Shown here piece after piece: positions 10,189 through 19,705 of a DNA stretch of 64,000 nt. Both the position numbers and the translations under genes were made by a program. Source of the stretch: Elusimicrobia bacterium RIFOXYA12_FULL_51_18 (GTDB taxonomy: Bacteria; Elusimicrobiota; Elusimicrobia; Elusimicrobiales; UBA9959); assembly GCA_001800245.1 (NCBI GenBank), contig MGVA01000033.1, positions 1 through 64,000 on the forward strand, written 5' to 3'. How positions within the stretch are numbered: position 1 is the stretch's first letter; each line of letters opens with the position of its first letter. The notes under the pieces are model-generated. The model was not told the origin of the DNA, searched no databases, and saw only the letters and a program-made list of their open reading frames with translations.

Positions 10189-10530
10189 TCAGCCCGGGGG
10201 CCAGTTCATTTTCCGTCCGGCAAGCAGGTGGTAGTGCAGATGGTCCACCGATTGCCCGGCTTTGCGGCCGTTATTGGCGACGAGTCTGAAATTTTCGGCT
10301 ACGCCCAGTTTTTCCGCTATCTCTCTGGCGGCGTATTGCATCTTTCCCAGCAGTAAAACATCTTCCGGAGCCGCTTGCGAGAGCCGGACTATGTGTTTCT
10401 TTGGCACGATGATAATATGAACCGGAGCCTGTGGATTTAAATCATGGAAGGCCGTCAATTCATCGGTCTCATGCACAAGCTTGGCATCGATCTCGTGCCC
10501 GGCTATTTTACAGAAAATACAGTCCGCCAT
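10189..10530 (-). CDS. HIT family hydrolase (HinT-like)
   Basis: CIFCKIAGHE... and HLHYHLL histidine triad. Confidence 0.93.
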   Translation of the reverse strand: MADCIFCKIAGHEIDAKLVHETDELTAFHDLNPQAPVHIIIVPKKHIVRLSQAAPEDVLLLGKMQYAAREIAEKLGVAENFRLVANNGRKAGQSVDHLHYHLLAGRKMNWPPG

Positions 10531-10665
10531 TATTATTAGTATATTTTATTAGTTTTTAGAGGTGTTAAGCAAGGTAAATGGCTGCCGCGTTCCGGAATTA
10601 CTATGGTTTATCAGAACGGCATGAATGCGAAGGCAGAAGATGAGCTCCGGCCGGTGAGTGGGTAT

Positions 10666-10699
10666 TAACCTGAAAAATTCAACTGAATTTTTCAGGTTA
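10666..10699. repeat. Small palindromic repeat
   Basis: taacctgaaaaattca-ac-tgaatttttcaggtta, perfect 16-bp arms. Confidence 0.85.
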
Positions 10700-10725
10700 G
10701 TTCGGAAGAGGTAGGCAGGCGCGCG

Positions 10726-11313
10726 TTAAAACTCGGAGAGCGGCAAAACCGGCTCTTTGAACTTGTGTGGGGTGGATTCTGACGGCAGCACAGATTTCCT
10801 GCCTTTGCGTATCCTGACGGCCCACACTCCGGCCTTACGGGCCTGGATGATATCGGCGTCCGAGGCCGCGAAATAGATGGTGAAATGTTTTTTTTCCAGC
10901 AGCTCGTATTTCTGGTTTTCGTCGTCGGCGAAATAAAAGTCGTCAGCCAGCGGTTTCCAGTTTTGGACCAGGGAATCCGAACCCGCCGGGTCCCGCTGGC
11001 AGAGGATGGCTGTTTTAAAACCGAAGGCTTTAAAAAACCAGGCCGTAAGCCATACAGCGGGCTTGGTCCGCTCAAGTTTATAGGAACGGTTGACCGCGTT
11101 CCAGTAGTCCTTGGAGCCTGGTTCCGTTTTAATTTCCAACGCGCTTTTAAAAGCGGGCGTGGAAAAGGCCAGGCCGTCGTCGTATTCAAAACCGGCGCGC
11201 AGTCCCATGAGCGTGAAAACGCTGAAAAAGACCGCCCAGGTTGCCGCCAGTAAAGAGAATATCTTGAACCGCAGCATCCATTTTTTCAGGAAAGCATCAA
11301 GTGTCTGCAACAT
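10726..11313 (-). CDS. Class B acid phosphatase (AphA)-like HAD protein with degenerate motifs
   Basis: FEYDDGLAFSTPAF vs AphA DIDDTVLFSSPGF; YFAASDADIIQARKAGVWAVRIRKGRKS vs [22 protein letters not shown]. Confidence 0.6.
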   Translation of the reverse strand: MLQTLDAFLKKWMLRFKIFSLLAATWAVFFSVFTLMGLRAGFEYDDGLAFSTPAFKSALEIKTEPGSKDYWNAVNRSYKLERTKPAVWLTAWFFKAFGFKTAILCQRDPAGSDSLVQNWKPLADDFYFADDENQKYELLEKKHFTIYFAASDADIIQARKAGVWAVRIRKGRKSVLPSESTPHKFKEPVLPLSEF

Positions 11314-11319
11314 GGTTTT

Positions 11320-12798
11320 TCATTCCGTCCTTATGATGCGGTTGAGATCGGGTTTGGGCGTTACCGCATGGCGGGAAAAACACCATCCGAGAACCTCGCG
11401 CAGGAATCGTTTGGAATTGACGAATTCGGTCGCGCTTGAAAGAAGAGAGTAATCCTTGTCGTTGACTATGGCATCCGGAACCGCGATACGGTAGATGTGG
11501 TCGGGTCTTACAGGTTGTCCGCCTATACTAAGCCGCTCCACCGCCGGACCCTGCATGCGTATCTCCATTCCCGATACGCTTATATCCCTGGAAACCGTTT
11601 CTATGGCGCGTTTCAGGTCCTCACCGCGGATCTTCACGAAGACCACGCTGGTGTCAAAGGGGAGAACCCTGTAGAGGTCGCCGTCTGTCACTGGGCCTTT
11701 CAGGATGTCTCCGTCCAGCACCGCATTATTGATGATGGAGGCGTCGGATCTGGCCCAACGCTTCACGCAGTCAGCGGTGAAATTTCCAAGCGGGGAGGCG
11801 GAATCTTCCGTTTTTCGTATGTCCGACGCTGCCGCGCCTACGCGCCTGGAAAAAAGCCTGGTTATGACGGCGCGCTGCCTGGTTACGGTTTTCAGCGTGC
11901 CCGCATCTTCTCCGTATTTATCTTTTTCCAGGCGGATGTTCTTAAACCTCGCGTTTACAAGGCGGCCGGTATCGGGGTCTATTGAAAGCTCTATCCTGGC
12001 CGCGGCCGTAAGTCTGGGAGGCACGGGCATAACCCATGCTTTATTCACCCGTATCGGTTTTTTAAGCCCCGGATCATCGGTGATGATCAGGTCCAGCCGC
12101 GGCAGTTTGTCAAGGAACGCGGTGTAGAAATCTTTTCCGGCCTGTTTTTTCGGATTGACTCCCAGGAGGAGAACGGTGATGCGCGCTCCGCTTTCCTTCA
12201 GCGCCTTAAATGCGCGTTCTATCTCGTAACTCTCTTTCTCAAGTTTATAGTTAGGGAAGTACCTCCGGATATTGAACTTTTCCGGATCCATGACGGTTAC
12301 GGCCATAAAGCCGATCTTGGTTCCGCCGGAAGTTATGACCTGCTGACTTTTTATGAAAGCCGGTTTTCTATTGTTCCTTAAGTATAGGTTAGAGGCCAGG
12401 ACCGTGAACGAGGATGCTCGAACCAGCTTCTCAAGATCGGAGGGGGAAAGAGTGAGGTCTTCCGGCCCCAGGGCGGATACCGTATAGGGGATAGCGTTCA
12501 TGCAATCAGCTACCGCCGCGCCCTTGGTCAGATAGCCTTCCGGCGTCTCGCTGAACCAGTTGCCCAGGTCTACCGCAAGTTTAGCGGTTTTCTCCAGATC
12601 GTACACTTTGCGCAGTACCGCGTAGCCGCCTGTATCGGTTGTTTCTTTTTTTGAGCCGGGTTCGGGCCTGGACCAAAGCCAGCCGCCGGAACGGGCGGTG
12701 GCGTAGATAGTCACTTTCTCTGTTTTTGAGCAGGCGGCAAAGGACGAAAGGAGCGCCACTATCATTGCCAACCGAGACGTAAATCTTAGGAGACTCAT
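11320..12798 (-). CDS. 5'-nucleotidase (UshA)-like lipoprotein, metal-binding motifs absent
   Basis: Colinear similarity to the neighbouring UshA homolog (TPEGYLTKGAAVADCMN; LGNFTADCVKRWARSDASIINNAVLDGDILKGPVTDGDLYRVLPFDTSVVFVKI). Confidence 0.75.
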   Translation of the reverse strand: MSLLRFTSRLAMIVALLSSFAACSKTEKVTIYATARSGGWLWSRPEPGSKKETTDTGGYAVLRKVYDLEKTAKLAVDLGNWFSETPEGYLTKGAAVADCMNAIPYTVSALGPEDLTLSPSDLEKLVRASSFTVLASNLYLRNNRKPAFIKSQQVITSGGTKIGFMAVTVMDPEKFNIRRYFPNYKLEKESYEIERAFKALKESGARITVLLLGVNPKKQAGKDFYTAFLDKLPRLDLIITDDPGLKKPIRVNKAWVMPVPPRLTAAARIELSIDPDTGRLVNARFKNIRLEKDKYGEDAGTLKTVTRQRAVITRLFSRRVGAAASDIRKTEDSASPLGNFTADCVKRWARSDASIINNAVLDGDILKGPVTDGDLYRVLPFDTSVVFVKIRGEDLKRAIETVSRDISVSGMEIRMQGPAVERLSIGGQPVRPDHIYRIAVPDAIVNDKDYSLLSSATEFVNSKRFLREVLGWCFSRHAVTPKPDLNRIIRTE

Positions 12799-12858
12799 AG
12801 TAAATAATCACCCACGGAGATCCGCCAGCGGCAGGCTGCGGGCCGCGAAGTTCCCCGG

Positions 12859-14424
12859 TCAGTCCAGTTTTATAAATCTGGGACCGGCAGGCATTTTTAG
12901 GGGCGAAGTTTCTTTTAAGTCCTTGATCAGATATTCCCTTACGGGCAGCATGGTATCCGTAAGCTCTTTTCCCTCGTTAAATGCCCTGCCTCCGGAGCCG
13001 CCGCCGGCAAGATAGTTGTTCGTGACGACCGTAAATTCATCCCCATCTGTGATGACTTTTTCATCCTTCTCCAGGGTTATATCCGTGACTTTGTCTTCGG
13101 GGGACAACTTGAATTTTACGGTGAGGCCGGAGATCTGTATCTTAGCCCTGCCGCCGCGCATATTGTCTCTGATAAGTTTTTTAATATTGGTCCCCGTCAT
13201 TTTTAGTTTGACGAGGGTGTTCTCAAACGGCATGACCTGGTATATGTCCCGCATCTTCAGAGTCCCTTTCGTCAGGACGGATCTGATTCCAGCGGTATTC
13301 TGGAACGCCATGTCGGTTCCGGCCTGCCGGCGCATCGCGTCGGTCATCCAATTCCCTATGGGGGAATCGAGGCCGGCTGCTGCAATTCCCAGGTCAACCT
13401 CGCTGCTGCCCAGGAATTTGTCCATTTCTTTTTCCACTGATACGCTGAATTTTTTTATGGTTTCAATTACTTCGGGGTCTTCCCCGGTTGTATCGGTCCA
13501 GAGGGGGACGATCTCGTCCCTGGCGCCCTTGAACTTGCCGGTAGTATCGTCGAATTCCAGATCTATCCTGCTGACATCGGTGAGCCCGTAGTAACTCTCC
13601 GCTATCAGAACTCCGCTTTGCTTGTCGAGGTAGCCTTTCATGAGTCCGACATGATTGTGTCCTCCTATAACCACATTGGCTCCCTTGGCGGCCCGGGCTA
13701 TGGGTAGGGTCCCGGACGCGGTTTCTTCTTCGGTATCGGTAAAAGTCCAGGTGGAGATATCTATCATCGGTCCCACGCTTGCGCCGAATCCGAGATGTGC
13801 AAGAATTATAATGGCATCCGGATTCAGCTTTTTAACCTCTTCGGTCCACTTGGTGGCTTCCTCCGCTTCATTCTTGAAACCAAGATGTTTTACATGTAGG
13901 GGTAATGTGGAGGTGGCAGTGTGTCTGCCGGCGATGCCTATAATGGCTATCTTTTTGCCGGCTTTTTCGACTATCGTGTAGGGCTTTAGATAGGACGGTT
14001 CTTTGCCGGTGTCTTTAACATATATATTTGCTCCCAGCCATGGAAAAGAAGAGCTGGATACGAGGAATTTGAGATTGTCTTCGCTATAATCGTACTCGTG
14101 GTTCCCTACGCAGGCGGCCGAGTAGCCCAGCTGGTTCATGAGGGAGACCGAGGCCATTCCCTTGGTCAGGTTGCCTTCCGGGGTTCCTTGGAAAGTATCT
14201 CCGGAATCAAGGAGTATATAAGGGTTCTTCTCTTGTTTGATAAGAGAAGAAAGAGCCGGGAAGCCGCCTATGGACCGGGTGGAGTTTTCTTTGGACCATG
14301 TCGCGGTTCGGGAGGAATACCAGCCGTGTACGTCGCTGGTGTGATAGACTGAGATCGTCACGGCGGAAAGGTCCGGCCTGACAGCCAACGTTAAAAATGT
14401 CAAAAGAATAAGTGTCTTTTTCAT
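12859..14424 (-). CDS. 5'-nucleotidase / UshA-family metallophosphatase
   Basis: YHTSDVHGW, LLDSGDTFQGTPEG, CVGNHEYDY, LAHLG, VIGGHNH, C-terminal 5'-nucleotidase domain. Confidence 0.93.
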   Translation of the reverse strand: MKKTLILLTFLTLAVRPDLSAVTISVYHTSDVHGWYSSRTATWSKENSTRSIGGFPALSSLIKQEKNPYILLDSGDTFQGTPEGNLTKGMASVSLMNQLGYSAACVGNHEYDYSEDNLKFLVSSSSFPWLGANIYVKDTGKEPSYLKPYTIVEKAGKKIAIIGIAGRHTATSTLPLHVKHLGFKNEAEEATKWTEEVKKLNPDAIIILAHLGFGASVGPMIDISTWTFTDTEEETASGTLPIARAAKGANVVIGGHNHVGLMKGYLDKQSGVLIAESYYGLTDVSRIDLEFDDTTGKFKGARDEIVPLWTDTTGEDPEVIETIKKFSVSVEKEMDKFLGSSEVDLGIAAAGLDSPIGNWMTDAMRRQAGTDMAFQNTAGIRSVLTKGTLKMRDIYQVMPFENTLVKLKMTGTNIKKLIRDNMRGGRAKIQISGLTVKFKLSPEDKVTDITLEKDEKVITDGDEFTVVTNNYLAGGGSGGRAFNEGKELTDTMLPVREYLIKDLKETSPLKMPAGPRFIKLD

Positions 14425-14435
14425 GAGGATCTCCA

Positions 14436-14972
14436 TTAGAACGTCCGGGCCAGAAGTTCCGTATAATCGTTAACGGCACAGACAGTTTTTTCAAGGCCTG
14501 AGTATATCCTACTAAATTTAAGATTGGGGATAAAATTCGCGTCGTCCGTCTTCACGGCTCTTAGGGCCAAAGCCAGGCCTTTTGAGGCCGAGGATAGGTT
14601 CTTTGCCGCCTCCGCCGATGTGTTAGAGGCCGGTCGGGAGATGAAGTCCGCATGGAGTTGCAAGGCGCGTTCGGTAAAAAGCAGGACCTCTATGGATTCA
14701 TCGTCCGGTTTTAATTCATGAAGCCGCAGATCTAAAAAGGTCCTTTCCAGGCATGCCCCGGCGGTTTCCAGCTGCGCCAGCAGGCCGGTTCGGCCGGGGC
14801 CGGTTTCTCTCATCAGTGGGCGGGCCCGGGTCACGGCGTTGGAAAAACGGGTGAAGCGCTTTTGTGTTCCGGCGCCGGAGGCCGCTATGGAACGGCAGAT
14901 TTCGGCCAGCGTCAGCGTGAGACGGCGTAATTCATAACGCGGCTGGTCCTGGAATCTTAATAAAAGGCTCAT
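14436..14972 (-). CDS. Hypothetical helical protein
   Basis: 178-aa ORF abutting the 5'-nucleotidase start. Confidence 0.55.
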   Translation of the reverse strand: MSLLLRFQDQPRYELRRLTLTLAEICRSIAASGAGTQKRFTRFSNAVTRARPLMRETGPGRTGLLAQLETAGACLERTFLDLRLHELKPDDESIEVLLFTERALQLHADFISRPASNTSAEAAKNLSSASKGLALALRAVKTDDANFIPNLKFSRIYSGLEKTVCAVNDYTELLARTF

Positions 14973-15052
14973 AGATAAGGTTTTGCGAGCGTTTTTATGG
15001 ATTTATCGTGGTGCTCTCCGCTATAGGGCATGTTACCATACGCACTAACGAA

Positions 15053-15081
15053 AACGCGGGAAGGTTCTGCCTTCCCGCGTT
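15053..15081 (-). terminator. Intrinsic terminator downstream of rpsI
   Basis: aacgcgggaagg-ttctg-ccttcccgcgtt. Confidence 0.8.
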
Positions 15082-15103
15082 CGTCGTTCCACCGAGGTGT
15101 CGC

Positions 15104-15499
15104 CTAACGTTTGGAGAACTGGAATCTCTTCCTGGCTTTCGGCTGGCCGGGTTTCTTTCTTTCCACCATTCTGGGATCCCGGGTGAGGAAACCGGCTTTT
15201 TTCATTGAGGAATGGAAGCTTTCCCCAAGACTGGCTATGGCGCGGGCTACGCCGTGCCGGATAGCGCCGGCCTGGCTGGAAAGCCCGCCGCCCACCACTT
15301 TCGCGATGCAATCGAATTTCTGGTCTTTGGCCAGATCAAAAGGGGAAGTGATTACATATTTCAGGCGGGGATTGTTGCCGAAATAAGCTTCGGGTGTTTT
15401 GGTGTTTATGGTGACTTTGCCTTCTCCGTTTTGTACCAGTTTTACCTGGGCCACGGAGGTCTTCCTTCTGCCGGTAGCGGTTATGATATTTTTTTCCAT
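15104..15499 (-). CDS. rpsI: 30S ribosomal protein S9
   Basis: ATGRRKTSVAQVKL...ARKRFQFSKR. Confidence 0.97.
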   Translation of the reverse strand: MEKNIITATGRRKTSVAQVKLVQNGEGKVTINTKTPEAYFGNNPRLKYVITSPFDLAKDQKFDCIAKVVGGGLSSQAGAIRHGVARAIASLGESFHSSMKKAGFLTRDPRMVERKKPGQPKARKRFQFSKR

Positions 15500-15503
15500 T
15501 AAA

Positions 15504-15953
15504 TTATCCTTTTATAACTGACGCTTGTTTATCGGTTTTGGTTCCGTACTGGTCTTGCTCGCCTACGAAAAGCTTGAGTCTCTTGAGGCGTCCGTGGCGC
15601 AGCTTGTTGGAATCCAGCATGCGTTTTACGGCTAGCTCCAGGACTTTTGTGGGGTCTTTTTCCATCTGCCTTTTATAGGGGATGGTCTTGGCGCCGGAGG
15701 CGTAGCCGGAGTGGCGGAAGTAAAATTTATCTTCTTCCTTGTTGCCGGTAACTTTCACCTTGGCCACATTTGTCACCACTACGAAATCTCCGCAGTCCAT
15801 GTTGGGGGTGTATGTCCTCTTGTGTTTGCCGATAAGCAGAACGGCGATCTTGGAGGCCAGTCTGCCGAGGATCTGTCCGGAGGCGTCGAAATAATGCCAT
15901 TTCCTGGTGGTATCCACTTCTTTAGCGCCGGGTAAAGTTGTTTTTTGTATCAT
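15504..15953 (-). CDS. rplM: 50S ribosomal protein L13
   Basis: WHYFDASGQILGRLASKIAVLLIGKHKRTYTPNMDCGDFVVV. Confidence 0.97.
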   Translation of the reverse strand: MIQKTTLPGAKEVDTTRKWHYFDASGQILGRLASKIAVLLIGKHKRTYTPNMDCGDFVVVTNVAKVKVTGNKEEDKFYFRHSGYASGAKTIPYKRQMEKDPTKVLELAVKRMLDSNKLRHGRLKRLKLFVGEQDQYGTKTDKQASVIKG

Positions 15954-16047
15954 AGTAGGTCTATAGTAGCAATTTTTATCCTTTATGTAAACCCCGTATT
16001 CTTGAGAGGATTGATAACTCGAACAATCGTATTATAGCATTAATCCT

Positions 16048-16069
16048 GAAAAATGCGGTTGCATTTTTC
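16048..16069. repeat. Small palindromic repeat (same family as 10666)
   Basis: taatcctgaaaaatgc-ggtt-gcatttttc. Confidence 0.6.
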
Positions 16070-16080
16070 CCCTTCGCAGT

Positions 16081-16159
16081 TTTTGGAGCGAAACAAAAAA
16101 CGTGGAGCGCAGCATAGCTGGGCTATCTAAGCGATGTCCGTGACGCGGTTGCAGCCCAA
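16081..16159. repeat. Intergenic GGAGCGAAACAA...GCATAGCTGGGCTAT element
   Basis: Shares tttggagcgaaacaa, catagctgggctat(c/g)taagcgat and gttgcagcccaa with 22240-22315. Confidence 0.7.
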
Positions 16160-16326
16160 TGCCTGCGCAGACGCCGTATCAAGGGCCTCCGGCATGCTCG
16201 CTCGTCACGCCTCGCAGCCATCTCAAATCCAAGCCTCCTATAAAATTTCGGGTTTGCTATTTGTGTATCCTGTAAGCTGTCCGGGATAAAAGGTGGTCGC
16301 CGCAAGGCCGCCCCAGTAATAGGCGG

Positions 16327-16959
16327 TTATTTTTCGTTATTTTCCCCTATGTATTCAGGGTAAATTTTACCCATGCAGTCAGGGCATAAGCCATGAGTGA
16401 ATTCGATGTCGGAGTGTTCTTTAAGGTAGCTTTCCACCTGCTCCCAGTAACCCTTGTCGTTGCGTATCTTCTTGCAACCGGCGCATATAGGCAGCAGGCC
16501 TGAAAGAAATTTGATCTTTGAGAGGGCGCCGGTAAGTTCATTTATAAGTTTGAGGCGATCCTGTATCAATGCGTTGCGTTCCACGGCGTAGACTGCGGTG
16601 CGCATAAGCAGATGCGCGGTTACTTACCCTTTTATAAGGTAATCCTGGGCGCCTTCCCGAACCGCTTGTGTGGCTATGCTTTCGTCGTCCACTCCTGTGA
16701 GGAGGATGACCGGGATTTTTGGCGAGGTTGATTGCAGGCTTCTGAAAGTTTCCAGGCCGCGGCTGTCCGGCAATGTGAGATCGGAAATTATCAGGTCAAA
16801 ATTCTCTTTTTTAAGAATATCGATCGCTTCCGTGAGGGTTGCGGCGGCCATAAAACGGATATCTTTGTGCTTGAGGCTTTTAATGAGTTTCTCAAGAATC
16901 AGCATGTCGTTGGCATTATCTTCCAGTATTAGAGCCGTTATTGTTTTCCCCTGCATCAT
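16327..16959 (-). pseudogene. Response regulator (REC domain + CxxC tail) interrupted by one in-frame TAA
   Basis: REC ORF 16624-16959 ends ...GAQDYLIKG*; the same frame continues VTAHLLMRTAVYAVERNALIQDRLKLINELTGALSKIKFLSGLLPICAGCKKIRNDKGYWEQVESYLKEHSDIEFTHGLCPDC. Confidence 0.8.
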
Positions 16960-16994
16960 TTCCCTCTTTCACGGTAAAGCAATTGTTTGATTTT

Positions 16995-19013
16995 TTAGTT
17001 TCCCGTCCAGATCTTTCCTTTGTGGCAGAAGCGGTGTTGCTCCCCTCCGCCGCTGCCGAAAAACGCGCTTGCCCCGGTATTTTCCGGGATCCAGGTATTA
17101 TTTGCGCGGTAGCGTTCCACATAACCGGCCAATATCTGGGCCGCTTGGGTAAAGCATGGAGCCGTTTGGGAATAACATAAAAAGTATTTTCTTGTTTTGG
17201 ATGTTTTAAGGAGTTTTACTCCGCAAGGGGGGGTCTGGAGCACTTCATCTGGGCAGGATGTGACTTTCATAAGCCAGAAATATTCGGGCTCGGAGATTTC
17301 TTTAAAACCGTTTTTCAGGAATTCCTCGGTTTGCGCGTTCAGCGTGTCGTCCTCCGGCGAGCGGGATACCGTCTCGTAAGGCAGGAGCCAGGTCTTGTTT
17401 CCGCTTTGCTGCGCGGCCCAGTAAGATTCCATCCCCTCGATCGTCAACCTGCCTCCGGGCGCAAAAAAAGGCGTTCCGTTAAGGTCGCGCAAAGTGAAAA
17501 CATCACGCAGGTTTATGGCTTTTTTTTCAAAAAAGCTTACGGCGTCTCGGGTCTGGTAGTTCTGGTAACTCTTGAAGCCGGCCAGGGTAAGCATCAGCTT
17601 GATATGGTCCTGCTCCTTTTTTTCCATTATCAGCCCTTTAGTGTAAGAGGTTCTGGCTTTTAGATAATCAACAGCTCCGTTGCGTTCCGCGCGGTGTATG
17701 GCTTTGAGCAGCTTAAGATCCTCTGCGGAAAATGCGGTTTTTTTCTCATCCGCGCCCCTGCGGCCGCGCAATTCCTCAAGTCGCTGGCTGTCGGAAAGAA
17801 GATTAAAGTTGATCTCGTCCAGACGCTCGCGGGCTTTCGCGTTGGACGGTTCCGCTTTCAGTACGCGGATATATAGGGCTCCGGCTGCTTTGAAGTCGGC
17901 TCTTGCTTCGGTTACCGCCGCTAATCCCATCAGGGCGTTCAGATCGTTCTTGTTTATTTCTAGAGCTTTTTCGTAGTGCAGTATGGTTTTGGGAATATCA
18001 TTTAGCTTGGAATAAGTCTGGGCGGTTTTAATATGGCAGAAGGCCGCCATCGGATCATTACCCGGAAACAATCCGGCCGCTTTCCGGTACTGGACGGCGG
18101 CTTCTTCATATTTGCCCAGCCGGATAAGAAATCCGGCCCGCTCGGTTATAGGCTGAGGGTTCCGAGGCGCCAGCGCCGCGCAGGCGGACAGTTTCTTTTC
18201 CATATCGACCGGATCATCGGCTTTTTTAAGATCTTCAGCCTCTTTCATGCATATCTCAAACAGTTTTTCCGGCGCGGCTACGGCGCTTTTCCCGGCGGCT
18301 GGATTGTCGGCGGGCTGGTTCGTGAGCCGGTTGGGTGTACGATGACCGGTCGCTTTTGTTATGGCGCCTGAGCAGATATTGATCCTGCCTCGGATTAGCT
18401 TGGAATATGTCCGCCTATCCGCATTTTCTCCCGTTTTCAGCAGGGCCAACGCCTTCCTGTAGTTTTTGAGCGCGGCCGGGAATTCTTTACGCCTTTCGTA
18501 TTCGGCCGCCAGGTAATAATACGCCTTGTAGTTGCCGGAAGAGAGGTCCACGCCCTGAGTCAGCGTTTCCAGGGCTCTATCGTTGTCGCCGTTTCTGGAA
18601 TATGTCAGACCCAGTTCGCGATAGACGGCCAGGGAGGTGGGGTCAAGCGCCCTGGCTTTTTTACAGTTTGAAAGGGCTTCGGCCGGCTGTCCGGCGCCGC
18701 GGGTCAGCTTGCAGAGGCCCAGGTAGTAGATGTAGCTCTCGGGCTTCAGCGCTGAGGCTTTAGCCGCTATATCACGCAGCGGCCCGGCGTATTTTGACGG
18801 TCCTTCGGGGAGTATTTCCAGAGCGTAGGCGTAAAGACCTTCATCCGGGGGGTCTCTTTTCAGGGCGGCTATGCAGGTCTCCAGCGCTTTGGATGTCCGG
18901 CCGGCCTCATAATAGCCGGCGGCTTCACGCTGCGCCGCGCTCTCGCCGGCTGAAAGGCCGTTTAAAGGGACACTCAGCACAATAAGCGCGGAGAAAAAAT
19001 TGATTTTCTTCAT
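16995..19013 (-). CDS. TPR-repeat secreted protein
   Basis: Signal peptide; repeated TPR units (AVYRELGLTYSRNGDNDRALETLTQGVDLSSGNYKAYYYLAAEYERR). Confidence 0.8.
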   Translation of the reverse strand: MKKINFFSALIVLSVPLNGLSAGESAAQREAAGYYEAGRTSKALETCIAALKRDPPDEGLYAYALEILPEGPSKYAGPLRDIAAKASALKPESYIYYLGLCKLTRGAGQPAEALSNCKKARALDPTSLAVYRELGLTYSRNGDNDRALETLTQGVDLSSGNYKAYYYLAAEYERRKEFPAALKNYRKALALLKTGENADRRTYSKLIRGRINICSGAITKATGHRTPNRLTNQPADNPAAGKSAVAAPEKLFEICMKEAEDLKKADDPVDMEKKLSACAALAPRNPQPITERAGFLIRLGKYEEAAVQYRKAAGLFPGNDPMAAFCHIKTAQTYSKLNDIPKTILHYEKALEINKNDLNALMGLAAVTEARADFKAAGALYIRVLKAEPSNAKARERLDEINFNLLSDSQRLEELRGRRGADEKKTAFSAEDLKLLKAIHRAERNGAVDYLKARTSYTKGLIMEKKEQDHIKLMLTLAGFKSYQNYQTRDAVSFFEKKAINLRDVFTLRDLNGTPFFAPGGRLTIEGMESYWAAQQSGNKTWLLPYETVSRSPEDDTLNAQTEEFLKNGFKEISEPEYFWLMKVTSCPDEVLQTPPCGVKLLKTSKTRKYFLCYSQTAPCFTQAAQILAGYVERYRANNTWIPENTGASAFFGSGGGEQHRFCHKGKIWTGN

Positions 19014-19576
19014 CAGTGTTTTTTGAGTATCCTCGGCAGGGTGACGCCCCGCTGGGACTGATACTTACCCTTTCTATCCTTGTAAGAAGTTCCGCAGACC
19101 TGGCCGGATTCAAGGAAGATAAGCTGGGCTATTCCTTCGTTGGAATATATCTTGGCGGGCAGGGGGGTGGTATTCGAAATCTCAAGAGTAAGGTTCCCTT
19201 CCCATTCAGGTTCAAGCGGCGTTATATTGACCACGATGCCGCAGCGCGCGTAGGTGCTTTTGCCTATGCACAATCCGATGACGTTGCGCGGAATTTTGAA
19301 ATATTCCACCGAGCGGGCAAGAGCGAAGGAATGGGCCGGTACAATGCAGAAGGCCGCTTTGAGATTTACGAAAGATTTCGGACTGAAATTCTTGGGATCC
19401 ACCACGCAGTTATGCACGTCCGTAAAGACTTTGTATTCGTCGGCCACTCGGATGTCGTAGCCATAAGAAGAAAGGCCGTAAGAAACTTTATTGCTGGCGA
19501 CAAGGTTCTCAACGAAAGGAACGATCATTTTTTCGTCAAGGCACATCTTACGTATCCATGAATCCGGTTTAAGCAT
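19013..19576 (-). CDS. dcd: dCTP deaminase
   Basis: [48 protein letters not shown]. Confidence 0.93.
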   Translation of the reverse strand: MLKPDSWIRKMCLDEKMIVPFVENLVASNKVSYGLSSYGYDIRVADEYKVFTDVHNCVVDPKNFSPKSFVNLKAAFCIVPAHSFALARSVEYFKIPRNVIGLCIGKSTYARCGIVVNITPLEPEWEGNLTLEISNTTPLPAKIYSNEGIAQLIFLESGQVCGTSYKDRKGKYQSQRGVTLPRILKKH

Positions 19577-19705
19577 GTCTATCTCCTGGCAAAATGAGCG
19601 CGGTTCCTTTTGCGGTCAAAAGTCTCAAGTCTTATATCACCGGCTGGACTATCCGCCGATAACCAAATGGCAGCAGAAACTCAGGATTTACTTAACAACC
19701 TGCGG

